Origin: Branchiostoma floridae
Taxonomy: Eukaryota > Chordata > Leptocardii > Amphioxiformes > Branchiostomatidae
DNA: 64,000 nt
Assembly: GCF_000003815.2 (NCBI RefSeq)
Contig: NC_049986.1
Coordinates: 10,085,915-10,149,914 of the forward strand
Direction: 5' to 3'
The notes under the pieces: model-generated
The model's input: only the letters and a program-made list of their open reading frames with translations
The model's database searches: none
Told to the model about the DNA's origin: nothing
Shown here: in pieces, positions 26,801 through 38,200 of the stretch
Layout of the letters: each line of letters opens with the position of its first letter
Position numbering within the stretch: the first letter of the stretch is position 1
Translations under genes and position numbers: made by a program

Positions 26801-29559
26801 TCCTCGTGTGTCAAGGAACAACAGGCAATAACCTGGATAGTTTCAGTCTGGGAGTGTAATTAACTTGTTCTCTTCGCCAATGGCGATGAGTATGTTTTTG
26901 TCGACTTGGGTCTGTATGTAGGTCAACAGCATATAACTCGAGAAATTGTGGATGGAACTTTGTGATTTTTGGTAGGTGTGTAGCGGTTGTCGAAAGGAAT
27001 GCCAAGTTCGAAAACGATTTACCTGGCGTTTTCCTACGGTACTGCAGCGAGCTTGGTATGTTTTTTGCAGTTTGTTTTGGGCAGCATAAGTCAAAATCTA
27101 GCTGGGCGATTTTCAAGAAACTTGGTAGGTGTGTAGCGGTTTTGGAGAGGAAGGTCAAGTGCGAAAATGGTTTACCTGGCTCTTACCTACGGCACTGTAG
27201 CGGGATTTGTATGTAAGTGCGTTTGTCTGTAAGCAAGATAACTCGAGAACCCTTGAATGGATCCTGATGATATTTGGTAGGTGGGTGGGGGTCAAGAAAA
27301 CGAAGGTCAAGTTCGATAATGGGCCCCCTAGTGACTGCCTAAGGTACTGCAGCAAAACTTTTATTTTTGACACTTCGTGTTTTGGATATGCTGTGGTCAT
27401 GATTTTTGAGTGGTAGATAGCCCTTGGGGCAGAGAGTAAGTGCTGTGAGTTTGGACCCCCTAGCGGCTTTTTGGGAACTGCAGGCACCGATTTCCTTTCA
27501 AACTTTGAACGAGAATAACTCGAGAACGTGTTGACGGATCATCAGGATTTTTTGGTATGTAGATAGAATGAGTACTTAAAATAATAATCTACATGGAAAG
27601 ATGCATTTAATTGTAATCAGTGGCCAATTAACAGAAATAAACTGTTTTGTATATACATGTATCTCACTTGACCTATATCTATGGACACATCTGTTTGACA
27701 GATGTTTGTACTGGAGGAAACACTGACAAGCCGTGAGCTGGACACTGAAAAGCTTGAAATTCTGATTGACCAGGGGTGCTATCAGGTCATCTTGTACAAT
27801 CAGGTCTTGTTTTGGTAGCATTTGTGGGGTTTGGGGGTAGGTACTATTTAGTAATACATGAATAAGACCTTAAAGTCTTAAATAAAGGCATGATTTAGTA
27901 ATACATGAATAAGACCTTAAAGTCTTGAATAAAGGCATGATTATTTGGCGAAGAGATGGGTTCGTTGAACTCTAGTTAAAAAGAGTATCGCACCACTCTA
28001 AGTTACACATTTTGCTGCTCCTTTAATACATGCTTAAGCTGTCGCCAGACTGTAATTTCAGGGCCACACAGGCCAGCTCTGACAGCTCCAGAGCCCACAT
28101 TCAAAGGTTTTTGTTGCCTGTCCCGGGCTGGCCCTGAACAGATGCAGCTTTTTACCTGTTGTGCACTGACATAGTTGAATGTTGACACTATGTTTGTATC
28201 ATTCTATATTTGTTTAAGCTATAAATTGCAGTAAAGCTATAACATGCTGTTAACTACGTCTTACTCTCTAATTTTGAACTTTTGGTCACTCTGTCAATAA
28301 CCAGCTGCCTAAGAATTCCCTTTATGTACACAATTGTTTTACCAAATTTGTTACATAAGTCACTTGAATCCCTTCATGCCAAATGCCCTCATAAGGCCTC
28401 TTGCAACATTCAAGCAAGGAGCTTTTAACAGTTTGATTCAAGTAACTTCAGTGTACATGAGCATCTTCCATTTGTTTCAAGGAAAATTTTGTTTCTGATT
28501 GCAAACATATCTTTGATAGACAGTTATGTCTTCTGTGTACATATTGTATTTTGAAATCCATGCTTCATAACAATTCTTGTAACATATTCCTTGTTTACAC
28601 TAAATTACAGCCATGTTTGTGTTTTGTTGATATAACCCAAGCCAAGCTGTCTGCCACCTATGCCACTTTCAAGCAAAGGTGTGAACACCTGGCTATTGTT
28701 TTCCTCAGGTGCTGAGCTACCCTGCTGTCAGTGCCCTAAGTAAACAAGTTAATTGCCCTTATTGTCCACTTGTCCAAACAAAGATATCAAATTTCACCCA
28801 TGGAGGAGCCAAAACTTGAATATTTGTAATTTTATTCTATTTCAGAAGGTGCAACCATATGCAATATATTTTGCGGTCATAAAAGACATTTTTAGAAAGT
28901 AGACATGTGGTGCTACAACATCCAAGTGGGAATGTACATTGTAAAGTCACTAGGACTTAACAAGACCTTCATGAATATTGCCAATATGCCATTTTTGTCA
29001 ATATTTTTAACATATTAAAGAATATCCTTGTTATTATTGGATCAGCAAGCATGTACCTCCCTGATTGTTACAGAGTACTTATTGATGAATACATACATAC
29101 CAAATTTACTTCAATTAGATATACCTTAGCGATGCACCAAGAGCCTAAAAGCGATAAAATGCAGCAGTGCTTATTATTCATATAATTTAATATCAATTAT
29201 ATTTATGTGAAACCAATGAAGTCAGACTAAATCTTATGGACATGATACATGGCCAGTAATTGAAGATTTTATAATATTACCACCAGGTAAACATTTATTA
29301 CACCAGAAAGTTTCCAGGTCAGTTAATTAGCCAAGGTGGGCAAAACCTGTCTTAACAATACTGAGTGCTTCCTCCACTCCGTAAGCTTCAGGTGGGGCGC
29401 TCGGCCGAGGGACAACAGGTGGCCGACAACAGGCCAGCTCCCACTCGGTGACGGTGGGAGGTTCTTACGCCGTTTGAAGAAGACCAGAAGGGTCAGGAAA
29501 ACGACGCAAACTACCACGATGGTCCGGATGGAGACTTCTGACAACAACGCAGCCAACAT
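20851..29559 (-). CDS. CYP2-like cytochrome P450, gene D; first exon split by a 5.6-kb insertion
   Basis: A CYP2-clan monooxygenase gene. Exon 1 lies in two pieces: 29368-29559 (ATG, membrane anchor, hinge, to TEWRK) and 23601-23757 (from [11 protein letters not shown] to GFGKG). The pieces total 349 bp, exactly the length of exon 1 in A, B and C. Remaining exons are 23132-23274, 22638-22857, 22159-22442, 21650-21844, 21241-21376 and 20851-21023, all open with GT-AG borders. Motifs are intact: AGMETT I-helix, [13 protein letters not shown] and FSAGRRVCLG. Exon 3 has two extra codons and exon 7 two fewer than the paralogues. Without splicing of the insert, translation after TEWRK leaves the P450 frame and ends within about 14 codons. 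It is therefore either a very young pseudogene or a gene that removes the insert as a new intron. Confidence 0.85.
24178..26522 (+). repeat. Dispersed element R2 (family of R1)
   Basis: Starts with cttcgccaagaagcttatgt and ends with ttggcgaagatatg and then gaggaactctagttc. It matches R1 (3648-4964) in inverted orientation over most of R1, including the 'ctgattgaccaggga' and 'ctagcagcttgttt' blocks. A (catacata)n stretch and unrelated sequence expand it to 2.3 kb. Confidence 0.6.
26167..26219 (+). repeat. (CATA)n microsatellite
   Basis: About thirteen uninterrupted cata units inside element R2. Confidence 0.9.
26866..27976 (+). repeat. Dispersed element R3 (family of R1)
   Basis: Starts with ttcgccaatggcgatgagta and ends with ttatttggcgaagaga followed by ttgaactctagtt. 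Interior blocks (gtatgtaggtcaacag, gataatgggccccctag, ctgattgaccagg) match R1 and R2. A 45-bp direct duplication (agtaatacatgaataagacc) lies at 27850-27940. No gene is present. Confidence 0.65.
27977..29365. other. Right part of the gene D insertion, no gene seen
   Basis: AT-rich sequence between R3 and the right terminus of the insertion. No open frame resembling a transposase or any known family was seen. Confidence 0.4.
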
Positions 29560-29684
29560 TGTCCTGTGTTCGAAAACAAGTGGGAGGGCGGTGTACTTAG
29601 TACTGTTGCCAAAATTTGCTATTTTTCACCATTTGGTACTGAAACAGCCACCAAAAGCTCACAGGACATGACAATCTATCTCAC

Positions 29685-29885
29685 CTTGCAATTATTAGAT
29701 CATATGTAGCTCTGAAATAGGTACAGGAAAATGAGGAATCTTGAAAAACGCCCAGGTAGCTTGGCTCAGAGTTTGAGAGATATCCTTGCTTGTTTGTCGT
29801 TGTGACTTTTCCGCCTGATTGAATCCGGTGCCAAAGGTCATGTGTACTGGTTGTACCAGGTTTCACGGTCATTGACCTTGTTACC
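29685..29885 (-). promoter_or_regulatory. Gene D leader exon and upstream block with an IR1 nuclear-receptor-like site
   Basis: The conserved leader block ends at the donor GCAAG|GTGAGATAG (29685). Upstream, 29867-29877 is a perfect inverted repeat GGTCA-T-TGACC, extended to AGGTCA on one side, the IR1 layout bound by several nuclear receptors. A CAAAGGTCA half-site lies at 29832-29840. Genes A, B and C have degraded forms of the IR1 at the same relative place. Binding is inference; only the motif is seen. Confidence 0.45.
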
Positions 29886-30252
29886 TCAGAATAATGACAG
29901 AACCTCGGAATTATAACACAGTTCTTCTCAAAAAGTTTCTCAGAGGCTCTTTACAAGTCCTAATGACGTTTGAAAAAGTTTGTTGAGAACTCGTTGCAAC
30001 ATTTAAAGACGTCACCTTGAAATTATGCATGTCACCGAGGTATGACGTGTGTGAATTCTTTGCCCCCCCCCCTCATCTTCTCACGCACTTCTTTTGGAAA
30101 GTAGACAGGCTTCCGATCACCTCCCCTACCCAACAACCTAGCGTACCCAACAACCAACAACCAACCTAAAATATTTTGATACTTCCATCTGTTTTAGGAA
30201 ACCAAATCGCTAACAAAGACTTTCCTCGCTGACATCACTAGGCCAAGTCGGC

Positions 30253-30440
30253 ATACTGTAAATGCATTTAAGTTCGCGGGGATTTAATTTCACGGTAGCG
30301 AGAAAATGGACTTTTCGCGGTGGATTTAAGTTCGCGGTAACACCATAGACTGCAGTCTAATACCATTATAGAAAAATGTTCGCGGTGGTTTTAATTTTGC
30401 GGTAAAGTGGTCACCGCGAAAACCGCGAACAGGCTTGTGA
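30253..30440. mobile_element. 'ttcgcgg' MITE-like repeat
   Basis: Contains ctgtaaatgcatttaagttc, several ttcgcggt motifs and a closing ccgcgaaaaccgcgaac. Repeats of this form, with TTCGCGG and CCGCGAA copies in both orientations, are widespread in marine invertebrate genomes (from memory). No coding capacity. Confidence 0.5.
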
Positions 30441-31117
30441 TTGGTTTAGATGGCATGACTATTCGATAACGTCGTCAATTATTACCTGCTTGAAAAAAGC
30501 AGGTCTTGATTCTGGTAGGGATCTTTGTGATTCCGGACCGATATCTTTAGAACCTCTGGATGGATTGCGATCGCGTTTGCTATTGGGATAGATATTGCCA
30601 GCCATTGTGCTATAGTGCGCATAAGAAGTTTGCTGCAGTTTTGTGGTTCGTTTAAAAAAAAATATTTACACCCCTTTTTTACTTTTTTTGAGTAGAGTGG
30701 TCCCAGTAACTGATACCCAGCTGTGCCATTAAGCACCACTGTGTGCGGGGTGAATCACTATATACACATTAGGGATATGAAGTCGATGGCTGCACAGATC
30801 CACAACTAGTAGAAAGAGTTACTGTGACCATCCCTGTCACTTATGTATTGAATTAACCAAATTGAATATATACACATTAGGGATATGTGCCAGGTGCAGG
30901 TGTAACAATAGGAAATAAAAAGGAAATGGTGAGGTCACTAGAAAGTTGTAGTTTGGGATCTCACCATTTACCATAGGTAGATATATAAGAACAACGATGA
31001 AGTAATTTTGCCGAACGTCAAACCATATCAACCCCACAACACACCATACGCACCATCACAAAACAAAATATTTCATGCAGGCTTGAGTTTTCAGACTTTG
31101 GTTTTCTCTGTTTATAG
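30441..31117. other. Spacer before P450 fragment E, no gene seen
   Basis: I searched this stretch on the plus strand for P450 exons 1-3 and found none. A 'tatatacacattagggatat' block is duplicated near 30760 and 30865. Confidence 0.5.
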
Positions 31118-33697
31118 TAAATGCATCTTGCAAGATTCTTTACGACCTCACTGAAATGGTCACCACTGTTTTGCGACAAGAAATCAATTGCCACCGCGAG
31201 ACCTTGGACCGCGAGAATCCACGAGACTTCATCGACCTCATCCTCAACAGTATCCTCAACAAACAAGAGACCCAAGAGAAGACCGACGGTTTTACAGAAG
31301 AAAACGTCGTGTTCATAGTTCTTGACATGTTTGTCGCTGGGATCGACAGCACAACCATCACCTTACGCTGGGGTCTTCTCTACATGGTTTTGCATCCAGA
31401 GGAACAACAGAAGGTACAGAAGATTCTTTAATAAGCCAGTAGTTACCACGCACGCGCGGGTGAAAGGTACTCTGGGTAATGTGTCAATGTTGAAGCCCCT
31501 TCCCCCTCCCAATCTTTTTTTCTTAAATGCCGCCATTTTGCAGGCGCCATGACGTTACGGACATTGTTACACAAATTGAAACAATGGTAGAGACGACACT
31601 GTTTATGTCTGGGGGGCCTTAAACTTTGACATATTACCCAGAGTTTCTTTCATCCGCGCGTGTGTGGCAACTACTGCGAAAAGGCTTATTCATGCCTTTC
31701 AGTACAAACCACCAGGCACACTTACAAGTACGCATGTGCGAGTGCATAATGATCAAGGTCAAAGTACAAAATCCTTTTGGTGATAAATAATTTCCACGGT
31801 GAAATTGTTTTTTAATTATTTTTGATGTTACGTATATATACGCTACCTGTAAGTACAGAGGGCTACACGTGTTTTCAGGGACATTGTAACAATCTTTTGC
31901 CGTGTTGCAAACAAAACATTGTTTTAATAGGGATTTTGAACTCTGACCTAGACCACAATGCATCACTCACACATCGGCAATCGGCACTGCAGTATGATGA
32001 CTTTCTTCTCATAACGGCTTGTATCAAACATTTAACCATGCCGTATTCTTCTGAAACACTTCAATGTTGTTCTTCAAATATTGCAGAATGATTTTAATCG
32101 TGTCTTCGTTGCATTTTGTGATAGGTGCAAGCTGAGCTGGACAGTGTCCTGGGAACAGACCATGACGTGCCCACCCTGGCCCACAGGTCCCAGCTCCCGT
32201 ATACCGAGGCTACTATCATGGAGCGCATCAGGGCAATCGCTCCCCTCAGCGTTCCCCATGCTACGGTTCAAGATACAACTTTCCGAGGCTATGATATTCC
32301 AGCAAAGACGCAGGTATTTGAAAACTGAAATAAAATGGTAAAGATTTTGCACGATATTTTCAAATAAGGTACAAACAAACTTTCCATCAGTTATATGATA
32401 CGCTCTCGATTTCAAACGACCCGAATGCCATGTCACCGTAACTCAACTGAAAGTATGACGTCAGCAACGGGCAAAAGATGCCAGGAAGACTGTATCGCCC
32501 CCCGTCTCGGAGCTGCCGTATTTCCGTGATAACGGTATACGTTTCCACAGCTTTGAATCCACCTATCTATAGACTAGTAATGATATTAAATAGAATAATA
32601 TGAAACTATACAGTAGAAAACACGACAGTGTGCTAGTGACAGCATTCACCTGGGCAACATACAATGTACTCTTACCTCCTGTACATTTCTTATGCTTGTA
32701 ATCTGCTCATGGTAGAAACATGTTCTGTGTAATTTCTTCACATTCTGAAAGGTCATTGGCAACATATGGTCAGCTCAGATGGACTCTGAATTCTGGCCAG
32801 ACCCAGAGAGGTTTGACCCCCGTAGGTTCCTGGACTCTGACGGCAAGGTGGTTACCAGGCCGGAATCATTCATGCCTTTCTCAATGGGTGAGTTTCAACC
32901 CAAGAAATATTTTGACAATACCCATATGTTTTTAAGATGCCTAGATATGCTTGTTGATTTTTTTCTAATCCATCCACATCACAAAAATTCCTGTCAAAAT
33001 ATGTAAGGCACACCCTCTCATGTCTAAGCGCTGGTCATTCGCCACGTCAACCAATCAGATACTCCTGTTGTTGTAAAGAAAACTACGGCCAGCCAATCAT
33101 GCTATTTCTTGAATATTATATAAGTGGTCTGACGTCATGATTGACGGCAAGTTTTGGCGGGAAGCGCTAAGAAGGCAAAAAGGACGGATCGCAGACAGAT
33201 ACCGTAACTCGTACGCCACGTGTTACACGTACGTAGTGTTACACATACGCCACGTACGCCACGTGTTAAACGTACGTACTGTTACACGAACGCACATCCC
33301 GACCAGTCAAATCTGGACATTCCTCAAGAATGGGTACATTCCTCCAGGAATGCGGACTATCACATGTTTTTATTGTGGTCAACTTCATTTCCAACTTGCC
33401 TCGATTTAAACAGTATGGTTAACAGCACGTCGAAGGGATTTAGAAGCACATTCTAGCCATTCTATTACAAAAGAAATTATTAATTGTTATCAATCATACA
33501 TATATTTCAACATTACAGACCGCCGTGTCTGCCTCGGTGAGCAGCTGGCTAAGATGGAGCTCTTTCTGCTCTTCTCTTCCCTCCTGAAACACTTCACTTT
33601 TAAGTTGCCAGAGGGCGCCCCTGCACCGTCGACCGTTGGTACTATGGGAATAGGTTTGAAACCCCAAACAGTAAAGCTATGTCTCACTCTGCGTTGA
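31118..33697 (+). pseudogene. CYP2-like P450 3' half (gene E, exons 4-7), probably a pseudogene
   Basis: Plus-strand exons 31118-31413, 32125-32313, 32752-32887 and 33519-33697 correspond to exons 4-7 of genes A-D. They are open and have correct phases and GT-AG borders. Exons 1-3 are absent upstream, where instead the start of gene D lies on the opposite strand. I-helix AGIDST and FDPRRFLDSD are present. Two codons are missing in the ExxR region (MERIRAI instead of MEIQRIRAI). The codon across the last junction is G|AC, so the haem signature reads FSMDRRVCLG, with Asp for the otherwise invariant Gly. The missing 5' half plus the altered haem loop argue for a nonfunctional inverted partial duplicate. 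Expression from an unseen upstream exon cannot be excluded. Confidence 0.8.
31431..31688. mobile_element. MITE with about 75-bp inverted repeats in intron 4 of gene E
   Basis: The left arm (ataagccagtagttaccac, then actctgggtaat) and the right arm (attacccagagt, then gtgtgtggcaactactgc, then ggcttat) are inverted copies. The right arm has a 7-bp insertion near its end. No gene inside. Confidence 0.7.
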
Positions 33698-35226
33698 AGA
33701 CATTTTCAAGTAAAGATTTTTAGGGCGGGTGGGGGTGAGGTGTGGTAGGGCAAAGTTATTTTACAAAAAATTGGGATAACGTAATATTTGTCTTTCCAGT
33801 TACTGTAATCATATTTTTTTTTATATCATAACTGCCGATTTGAATAATAAACAACATTCTATAACGTCCATAAGATGACCAAAAAATGCTAGTATACATA
33901 TAAAAAAACATCAACTACATGTATATTTTAGTCAACAACATATATCTTTGTATTTATTCATAAAAATTCCAATATATCGCTAATGTTAAATGGTGGTGGA
34001 GTCGTCAAGAGCAAACGTTTAGAGTTGCAACATTGACAGGAAGTATGGTTCAGAGTTTGTAAAATGAGTGATTAACCGACCTGGAATGACAGCAGACAGA
34101 AATTCCAGATTATATAGGTATTGTCTTTGGTCTGTTACTGTTGGTTTATGTTTTTGCAATGACTTATTTTCCATATGCAAGTCACTTCTACCTTAGAGTG
34201 ATTGATATGGTGTTAATCAAAAGCTTATTTGCATGGTTAATGAACTATAATCAAACACGACATAGAACTCACGGAGGTATGAGATCATTGAACTCTTGTT
34301 CTTTTCATATTTTCCTGTGAAGTATAGTGCATACGTGTTGATAGTGTTGATAGTTTATATGTCAATATTCCAATTGTTGTTATTAATTATTTAGGGTATT
34401 GTTTGTCTATACAGTATGTTTGATATACCTAAAGTATAGGTAAATGCCTCTCCATTGAGAGCCTCGCAGCGTCCTTGGTTTTTCTCGAACTCACATCGCC
34501 AAACGGTTTGGTTTCAAACTCATTCTATAGCAACAGTTTCTTCTCCCGGACTGCCAAACTGTGTAACTCTCTCGATGACAACCGTTTCCCCCCTGTATAA
34601 AATCGTTAAAACCAGTGTTCACCGCTATCTCCTTGTACAATTATTTCTTCCACCCAACGACGCAGTTCATTGCCTATGATTTGTCTTCTGGCCGTCAAAA
34701 ATGTTGTTTTTCGATGTTTTTCAGAGGATTTTTGTTATGATTACAATGTCATACATCATGTATATAACATTTTTCATATACGACAGTTCACATGTCAATG
34801 ACCCTATGCTGCAAGACGTGTATGTACGAAGTGAATAAATACCACACCTTGTTTGTTGACTCATTACTCCCCCACATGACAAAGTCGTCATACATACGCA
34901 AAGGGTTACTAGCGGGCAAAATGTTTCGATTCAGCCAAACGGCTAAGTATCTAATGTAATGTCATTGCAAATCATTAAATGAATCGAGTTTGGGGTTGAC
35001 TGATTAAAGATAAAGGTGCCTATTATTACATGATATTGCTACAAAATACTGAGGAATTATCCCAGGCTAAGCAAAGAATGATTAAGGTTAGGTGAGGTCA
35101 TCGGATGAAAGGTCGCTATACTACAATGTACCATGTGACTATAGGTGTAACGTTTGTAACGTTACTTCTGGCCGAAGACACGCTTCGATATACACGCGCC
35201 CACTCGCCATCAAGAGATCAGACAGC
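33698..35226. other. Spacer with a LINE relic
   Basis: AT-rich spacer. Apart from the LINE fragment at 34480-34660 and a decayed inverted 'aactagagttc'-family end near 34270-34305, I see no gene. Confidence 0.45.
34480..34660 (+). mobile_element. Decayed LINE 3' coding end
   Basis: In two frames, RTHIAKRFGFK and NSFFSRTAKLCNSLDDNRFP can be read. They resemble the common carboxy end of invertebrate LINE reverse transcriptases (NSFFPRTxxLWNSL type). At least one frameshift separates them, so it is a relic. Confidence 0.5.
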
Positions 35227-38200
35227 ATGAATCTAAGGTAAGATATGAATTACACATGTACTATCATCATTATAGTAACAATATTAATCGTTCGGCTATT
35301 TCATTGGTGAGTTGGATCCAAAGAGCTGTTGATTGTTAAGTGGTAGGTTTGAGTCGCAAATTTTAGTCTCGTAAAGAAATGGTCGTCGCGTCATCGTGTG
35401 TAAATGTTATTTAATATCGCTGTCTATACCATTCCATACTCCAGCATTTCATAACTTGGGGGGGGGGGGCTTCTGAGAAGAAGCGGAAACATACAGAAAG
35501 CAACATTTCGATCACAGCTGTACGGCAATATCGTGATAAATGTTTAAAGATGCTATAGAAACAAAGACAGTGCATCAACTCGGGTTCGAACCCGAGTCTA
35601 CAAGCCTGAGAGCTTAACCCCTTTCCAACAACGCCAGGAAACGTCGCGGTGATCTTGCTGACACTCTTTAAAAGGCGACGGAGCGAGCTAATATACATAA
35701 AAAGGCGACGTCAGTTTACGAGACGGAAATTGGCGCTGGGCAAAATCTACAAAAGAAAACATGAAATCAATATTTCACGGAGTTATAATTCATGATACTT
35801 GATACTTGTTATCTTTTATTATCAGAATCACCGGGCGAGCACTATGGACGATTGTCCTGTTTACCACGCTCACAGCTGTCCCCGTGAGGTCAACGTCCGC
35901 AATATTGGACAAGAGCGTCACCCCTGAGCTAACACATACTATGGGGTTAACGACCGACCTGTCGACTACGCAACCAACCACAAAACAAGATGTCACAGCG
36001 ACTTCGGAGTCAACCGCACCAACTGACCAAACAACAACCTCGACTTACACAGAGACAACCGAACCAGCAACGACTTCGAACATGGTGACGATTCCTGATG
36101 TCACAACACTTGTAACTGCATCTGAGGCATATACAACGACACCAGGTAAGTTTCAGGCTGGTAACATTACTATGGTGGGGTTTATGCTATGCTCGCAATA
36201 TTACATTACCAACATTAATACACCAACGTTATACAAAATAAAAGAAGGGTTATGTTTGACTCCAACAAAAGATATCAACTTTTCGACTATTACGGATAAC
36301 TGAGGACCAGATTCCATAGGAAATACGTCAACTTCTGGCTTCTGGAAGTGTGACGTAGGCTAGAGGTCAAAGGTAGTTGGAAGTTGGTATCTTTCCCCGT
36401 CTATATTCAAAGAAGGTTGTGAACTTCGGCCTGGTGTTGCTGGATAATGGAAGATGTGAACGAGTCAAGTGAAGAGCACGAGTCAGAGTGTCTTTAAAGC
36501 AGATAATCCCTTGTAATAACACTGATGTAAGTCTCACGTGTTCTTTGCGGCTGTAATGTTGAGATAATTATGATATGGTACCCACTGTTTATAGAACCTG
36601 ACTGTTCATTCACTTAGCAATGAGGTTATACGAAATACTCGTATCCTTGTTGAAAGTTGGCATCATGTTCAGCACTCTGTACAAGAACATACAATTACAA
36701 TATACTTTAGAAATCGTTTGACATACCTAGGTGTGTGCAAATTGACTTTTTGAATGTTCTTATAGCTAAGTATACTAATTCTATCTTTCAAGGATTTTGC
36801 CCAATGTACTGCGGTTGCATGGCTGACCGGATGACCGTGTACTGTTCGAACTACGATCATCTCCACTCCATTCCGCAAGGCATCCCGACATGGGTCACGA
36901 CTCTCTGGGTTACTGAGTCTAACATTCCTCGACTGGAGAGGAACTCATTCCAGAACCTTACAGATCTCCAGGTAGGTCATTCCTCGACAGATGTTATATC
37001 CTTAAAAAACTATGTCGATTGCTTAAACCCCAGTCTCACACTAAGGACCTTCCCACGACTTTGCTCGCAATCCCTCCCCAATCATGGTTGTCCCTGAGCC
37101 TCTGGGTCGCTAGAAGGTTAGAATCCGTCCTATACTAGCCCAAGTTCGCTTCTTTGATCAAATCAATTTCCCGAATTGGATTTGTCAGTTGACGTATACT
37201 AATTAGAAAGCTCTTAGGAAACATCGCAATGTCAAACATTGCTGACCATCTCTAGACCATGGTTGAGAATAGGTCGCGATCGTGGGCAAAGTTTTATGAA
37301 GTTGGAGGATGCCTACTAGTCTTTAAAATCTTGCAGGTCGACCGAAGTTGTAGAATAAAATCAAAGCTGGGAAAGTCGCTCCTGATTCGATGCAAAATTC
37401 TAGTAGAGAACTTGGAATTATTCCTGTTATCATTATCGTTCTTGATATTTTTTCCGCAGACGCTGATGCTCTTTACGAACTTCATCACGGAAATTGCAGA
37501 TGGAGCTTTTAACGGATTATCATCCATCAAATCCATTTACTTGGGAACCAATTGGATCAATACAATACAAGACGACACTTTCAAGGGGCTGGACAGTCTA
37601 GAGTACCTAGACCTTACCGGTAACAATATCCAGAACTTACCACCCAATGCCTTCCAACATACTCCAAATATTCGGCACCTAATTCTTACTTATAACAAGT
37701 TTGAAATATTCCCAACCCAAGCTCTCTCTACTCTAACGAACCTCGAGCAACTTTACATTGCTGCAACGAAAATCACAACCATCCCTGCCAATTCTATTTC
37801 AACTATTACAAACCTCACAATCCTTTTTCTTCAGGTCAACGAAATAGAGTCCGTTGACCCCCAAGCTTTTGCCACTCAAGGTCCATCCACTCTGAGGGAG
37901 CTCTACCTCCTAGGCAACAAGTTAACGACAGTTCCTCGCAACTCATTTGTACCTTCTATTCGAAAGTTAGTCCTCTCCGAAAACCCCATCACCCAAATTC
38001 AAGATGGCGACTTCTCTGTCTTGGTCGATCTCGAAACACTCGAGTTGAAAAAGATGGGCCTCAATGAATTGGCCGTGGGGTCGTTTCGCTCTCTGAACGC
38101 CATACAAGAGATAGATCTGTCCGAAAACGAACTTACGTCCCTGAATGAGGGTCATTTTAGTGAGTTGTCGACCCTTCGAAATCTGTCTCTAGATGGAAAC

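Larger units (their letters stand above)
23758..29365. mobile_element. 5608-bp insertion with imperfect terminal inverted repeats inside P450 exon 1
   Basis: Left end CTCAGTGCGACTAAGACA (23758) and inverted right end CTCAGTATTGTTAAGACA (29365) agree at 13 of 18 positions. The flanking TG is present on both sides but once in the uninterrupted exon of A-C, giving a 2-bp target duplication. A 4-bp TGCT duplication with asymmetric ends is the alternative reading. Superfamily is not recognised. No transposase frame is visible. The interior carries dispersed elements R2 and R3, so it is a nonautonomous or nested composite. Confidence 0.8.

Noticed and set aside
30482-30739. 85-codon minus-strand frame
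   Set aside because: Sequence resembles the half-unit of the dispersed repeat family; no domain or splice context.
35570-35645. Functional tRNA gene on the minus strand
   Set aside because: Only A-box- and B-box-like parts are seen; no acceptor stem. Listed as a possible SINE head.
37259-37459. In-frame extension upstream of the last LRR exon
   Set aside because: A strong acceptor (tttttccgcag) at 37459 and the LRR consensus start after it. The upstream part is intron.
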